A DNA stretch of 64,000 nt from Clostridium isatidis. Its GTDB lineage: Bacteria; Bacillota; Clostridia; Clostridiales; Clostridiaceae. The notes beneath the pieces were generated by a model that saw nothing but the letters and a program-made list of their open reading frames with translations, was not told the origin of the DNA and made no database searches. Positions within the stretch are counted from its first letter, which is position 1. Every line of letters begins with the position of its first letter. A program made the translations under genes and the position numbers. The DNA lies in the NCBI RefSeq assembly GCF_002285495.1, contig NZ_CP016786.1:262001-326000 (forward strand). The letters are read 5' to 3'. Of this stretch, positions 62,059 through 64,000 are shown one piece after another.

Positions 62059-62243
62059 TAAGTAATTGATAAGGTTTTTTGAGTGAAAATTTACTAAAAT
62101 AAATAATTTTATTTAAATTTAGTTTACCCCTTAATTTTAGATTATTAATTAATTTGTTATATAAAATAGAGCATTAATATGATAAAATATAGTAAATTAG
62201 TAATAATAGGCTGATTTAAAAAGGGGTTAAGGAGGAAATTTAC

Positions 62244-62729
62244 ATGAAAAGAATTAATAAACTTATGAATTCATTAAATTTAGGTATGATAGGAAAAAGA
62301 ATTGCAAGTATACTTGTTATACTATTAGTTATAGGAATAAGTGTTTCATGTGGAAGTAAACAAAATGAGAATTCTAGTGAAACTAATCAAAATGGAGTAA
62401 AAAATGAAGTATCATCTAACGATAAAGATGAAAATGAAAAATTAGAGGAATTGGTAAGCATAAAGAAACAAATATTAGCTTTAGATAAAGAATTTGATAC
62501 TCAATATACAGAAGGCAATATTGATAAAGATTTAGAATATTATAAAAATAAATTGAAAGAATTAGAGGAAAAAAATGAAAAAGAAGATGAAAATGCTAAG
62601 TTAGAAGAACTTATTAGCATAAAAAAACAAATTAAGGCATTAGATAAGGATTTTGATACTGAATATACAGAAGGTAGTGTAGATAAAGACTTAGAATATT
62701 ACAAAAATAAATTAGAAGAAATTCAATAA
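62244..62729 (+). CDS. Probable lipoprotein with two tandem 40-residue repeats
   Basis: 161 residues. Hydrophobic segment 20-35 ends at C36 (GISVSCGSKQ), lipobox-like though the -3 residue is Ser instead of Leu. After a polar linker come two near-identical helical repeats: 67-106 (from LEELVSIKKQILALDKEF) and 120-159 (from LEELISIKKQIKALDKDF), both continuing to DKDLEYYKNKL. Unknown function; the repeats suggest a coiled helical hairpin binding a partner at the cell surface. AAGGAGG precedes ATG; a strong terminator follows. Confidence 0.65.
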   Translation: MKRINKLMNSLNLGMIGKRIASILVILLVIGISVSCGSKQNENSSETNQNGVKNEVSSNDKDENEKLEELVSIKKQILALDKEFDTQYTEGNIDKDLEYYKNKLKELEEKNEKEDENAKLEELISIKKQIKALDKDFDTEYTEGSVDKDLEYYKNKLEEIQ

Positions 62730-62730
62730 A

Positions 62731-62771
62731 AAAAAGCAGTTTCACAATTTAATTGAGAAACTGCTTTTTCT
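62731..62771 (+). terminator. Terminator after the repeat lipoprotein
   Basis: 13-bp perfect stem AAAAAGCAGTTTC (62731-62743) with GAAACTGCTTTTT (62757-62769), inner CAATT/AATTG pairing, T run. Confidence 0.93.
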
Positions 62772-63278
62772 ATACTTTTATCTGTTACTTCATTTGCTAC
62801 TTGTTACTTTTATCTATTACTTTTTCTTCTTATCTGCTTCCTATGCCTGATAAAATTATCTGTAAAATTTTTGTGTTGCATAGTAAGTGTTACCTAGCTT
62901 GTAAACTCCAACACCTATTTTAGTAAAGTTAGTTTATAATATGTTAGCTCTAGGGTTGATGAATTCATCTAGTTGTTCATAAACTGTTCAGTTAGAGAAG
63001 AATTTTTTTGTTTCATAGGGTGAACTTATAGTAACACAGATAGGGAGTGACCCAATATGGGATGACTAGTAATTAATAAATATTGTGTTATGGCTAGAAA
63101 ATCTCGTTCTATAAAGGTATAAATGGTAAGTTCTTCGAAAACTTACTATAAAAGAATTTTGAAATTAATTATCATTTGATGTATATTTTAATGTATATAA
63201 TATTTGCACAATAAAAGCTATTAAAGTTATAGACTTATGGATAAAATAAAAAATATCACTAAAGGAGTTAAGTTACTT
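62772..63278. other. Intergenic interval with CAP remnant before nifJ
   Basis: 507 bases without a functional gene. It contains the CAP-domain remnant (62856-62992), paired TAACACA (63032-63038) and TGTGTTA (63084-63090) around a GGG/CCC-containing stretch, and a GTAAGTT/AACTTAC hairpin (63127-63147). TATAAT at 63196-63201 is a candidate -10 for nifJ; no clear -35 was seen. Confidence 0.55.
62856..62992 (-). pseudogene. Decayed CAP (SCP/PR-1) domain gene, C-terminal remnant
   Basis: The minus strand reads NFTKIGVGVYKLGNTYYATQ then KFYR-stop, the typical end of a bacterial CAP-domain protein, preceded by RANIL and, in another frame, EQFMNN-stop-MNSS, the motif before it. Two internal stops (each in place of a likely Trp codon) and one frameshift show a dead gene. 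No 5' portion or promoter was found. CAP proteins are usually secreted. Confidence 0.75.
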
Positions 63279-64000
63279 ATGAGAAGAATTAAAACTATAG
63301 ATGGAAATACTGCAGCAGCATATATTTCTTATGCTTTTACAGAAGTAAGTACAATTTACCCAATTACTCCTTCATCACCAATGTCAGAGAAAATAGATGA
63401 ATGGGTATCAAAGGGTAGGAAAAATATATTTAATGAAAGAGTTAAAATTGTAGAAATGCAGTCAGAAGCAGGGGCAGCAGCTGCCATGCATGGTTCTCTT
63501 CAAGCAGGAGCATTAACATCCACTTATACATCATCTCAAGGCTTATTATTAATGATACCTAATATGTATAAAATGGCAGGAGAAAGGCTTCCAGCAGTTA
63601 TTCATGTAGCATCAAGATCAGTAGCGAGTTCTTCCTTAAGCATTTTTGGAGATCATCAGGATGTTATGGCTGCAAGACAAACAGGTTTTGCAATGCTATG
63701 TGAAGCTTCACCACAGGAAGTTATGGATTTAGCTCCAGTCGCTCATTTAACAGCGATTAAGACTAGAATGCCCTTTATTAATTTCTTTGATGGATTTAGA
63801 GTATCTCATGAAATTCAAAAGGTTGAACTTTTAGAATATGAGGAACTAAAAAATCTTATAGATGAAGAAGCTTTAAAAAACTTTAGGGAAAATGCTTTAA
63901 ATCCAGATCATCCTGTAGTTAGAGGAACATCACAAAATCCTGATATCTACTTTCAAATGGCAGAAGCTTTAAATAAATACTATGAAGATATTCCTGCAAT
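63279..64000 (+). CDS. nifJ: Pyruvate:ferredoxin oxidoreductase, N-terminal part (cut by window edge)
   Basis: The first 240 codons of the large single-chain pyruvate:ferredoxin (flavodoxin) oxidoreductase, which turns pyruvate and CoA into acetyl-CoA, CO2 and reduced ferredoxin, the core of clostridial fermentation. Seen: KTIDGNTAAAYISYAFTEVS, YPITPSSPMSEKIDEW, EMQSEAGAAAAMHGSLQAGA and IFGDHQDVMAARQTGFAML, all from domain I. ATG 63279 follows AAAGGAG by 11 bases. The frame is open to the right edge. Confidence 0.95.
   Translation, partial: MRRIKTIDGNTAAAYISYAFTEVSTIYPITPSSPMSEKIDEWVSKGRKNIFNERVKIVEMQSEAGAAAAMHGSLQAGALTSTYTSSQGLLLMIPNMYKMAGERLPAVIHVASRSVASSSLSIFGDHQDVMAARQTGFAMLCEASPQEVMDLAPVAHLTAIKTRMPFINFFDGFRVSHEIQKVELLEYEELKNLIDEEALKNFRENALNPDHPVVRGTSQNPDIYFQMAEALNKYYEDIPA

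Overview
The window is a low-GC, AT-rich chromosomal stretch of a Clostridium sensu stricto (cluster I) type organism. The evidence is the spc/alpha ribosomal operon order, many TTG/GTG starts with strong AGGAGG-type ribosome binding sites, a clostridial secondary-alcohol dehydrogenase, spore-related cell-wall hydrolases (CwlD, SleB-like), a T-box leader, and pyruvate:ferredoxin oxidoreductase at the right edge. I cannot name the species from sequence alone. No rRNA, tRNA or CRISPR array was seen.

Layout. 1-5.0 kb: end of the ribosomal super-operon (adk, map, a KOW protein, infA, rpmJ, rpsM, rpsK, rpsD, rpoA, rplQ). 5.2-9.5 kb: ECF transporter energising module, truA, then rplM-rpsI behind a consensus promoter and structured leader. 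9.5-13.5 kb: secondary-alcohol dehydrogenase, HAD hydrolase, cwlD, YitT-family protein. 13.7-16.5 kb: two-component system and an ArsC/Spx-like protein. 16.7-20.0 kb: class Ia-type ribonucleotide reductase with two NrdR boxes. 20.3-26.2 kb: ptsI, a TPR protein, iadA, SleB-like hydrolase, coiled-coil membrane protein. 26.3-32.9 kb: cdaA-cdaR (c-di-AMP), a flavoprotein, an AIM24 protein, a TrpR-like regulator and glmM. 33.2-43.2 kb: branched-chain amino-acid operon ilvN-cimA-leuCDB-ilvD-ilvB-ilvC behind a T-box, making isoleucine from pyruvate by citramalate. 43.5-45.6 kb: LigB-type dioxygenase, UbiA prenyltransferase, GIY-YIG protein.

45.8-58.1 kb is the accessory region and the most interesting part. 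A LytTR response regulator carrying Glu instead of the phospho-accepting Asp is followed by four precursor genes sharing a 32-residue double-glycine leader but with unrelated ~100-residue hydrophobic cores. Three are intact; one has a stop codon in the leader. Each is followed by a putative immunity or membrane gene. The export machinery (C39-peptidase ABC transporter, an unrecognised 165-residue protein, HlyD-type adaptor) lies between precursors 1 and 2. Intact precursors share a nearly identical ~120 bp upstream block with an 11-bp inverted repeat, probably the regulator's operator. Fragments of an HlyD gene, a membrane-protein gene and a group II intron 3' end lie among the modules, showing repeated duplication and decay. 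The likely product is a set of secreted bacteriocin-like peptides co-regulated and exported by one machine.

58.2-64.0 kb: MarR (MhqR-like) regulator with two palindromic operators plus a nitroreductase-fold protein, a GNAT acetyltransferase, secreted amidase-domain protein, a repeat-containing probable lipoprotein, a decayed CAP-domain gene, and the start of nifJ/por.
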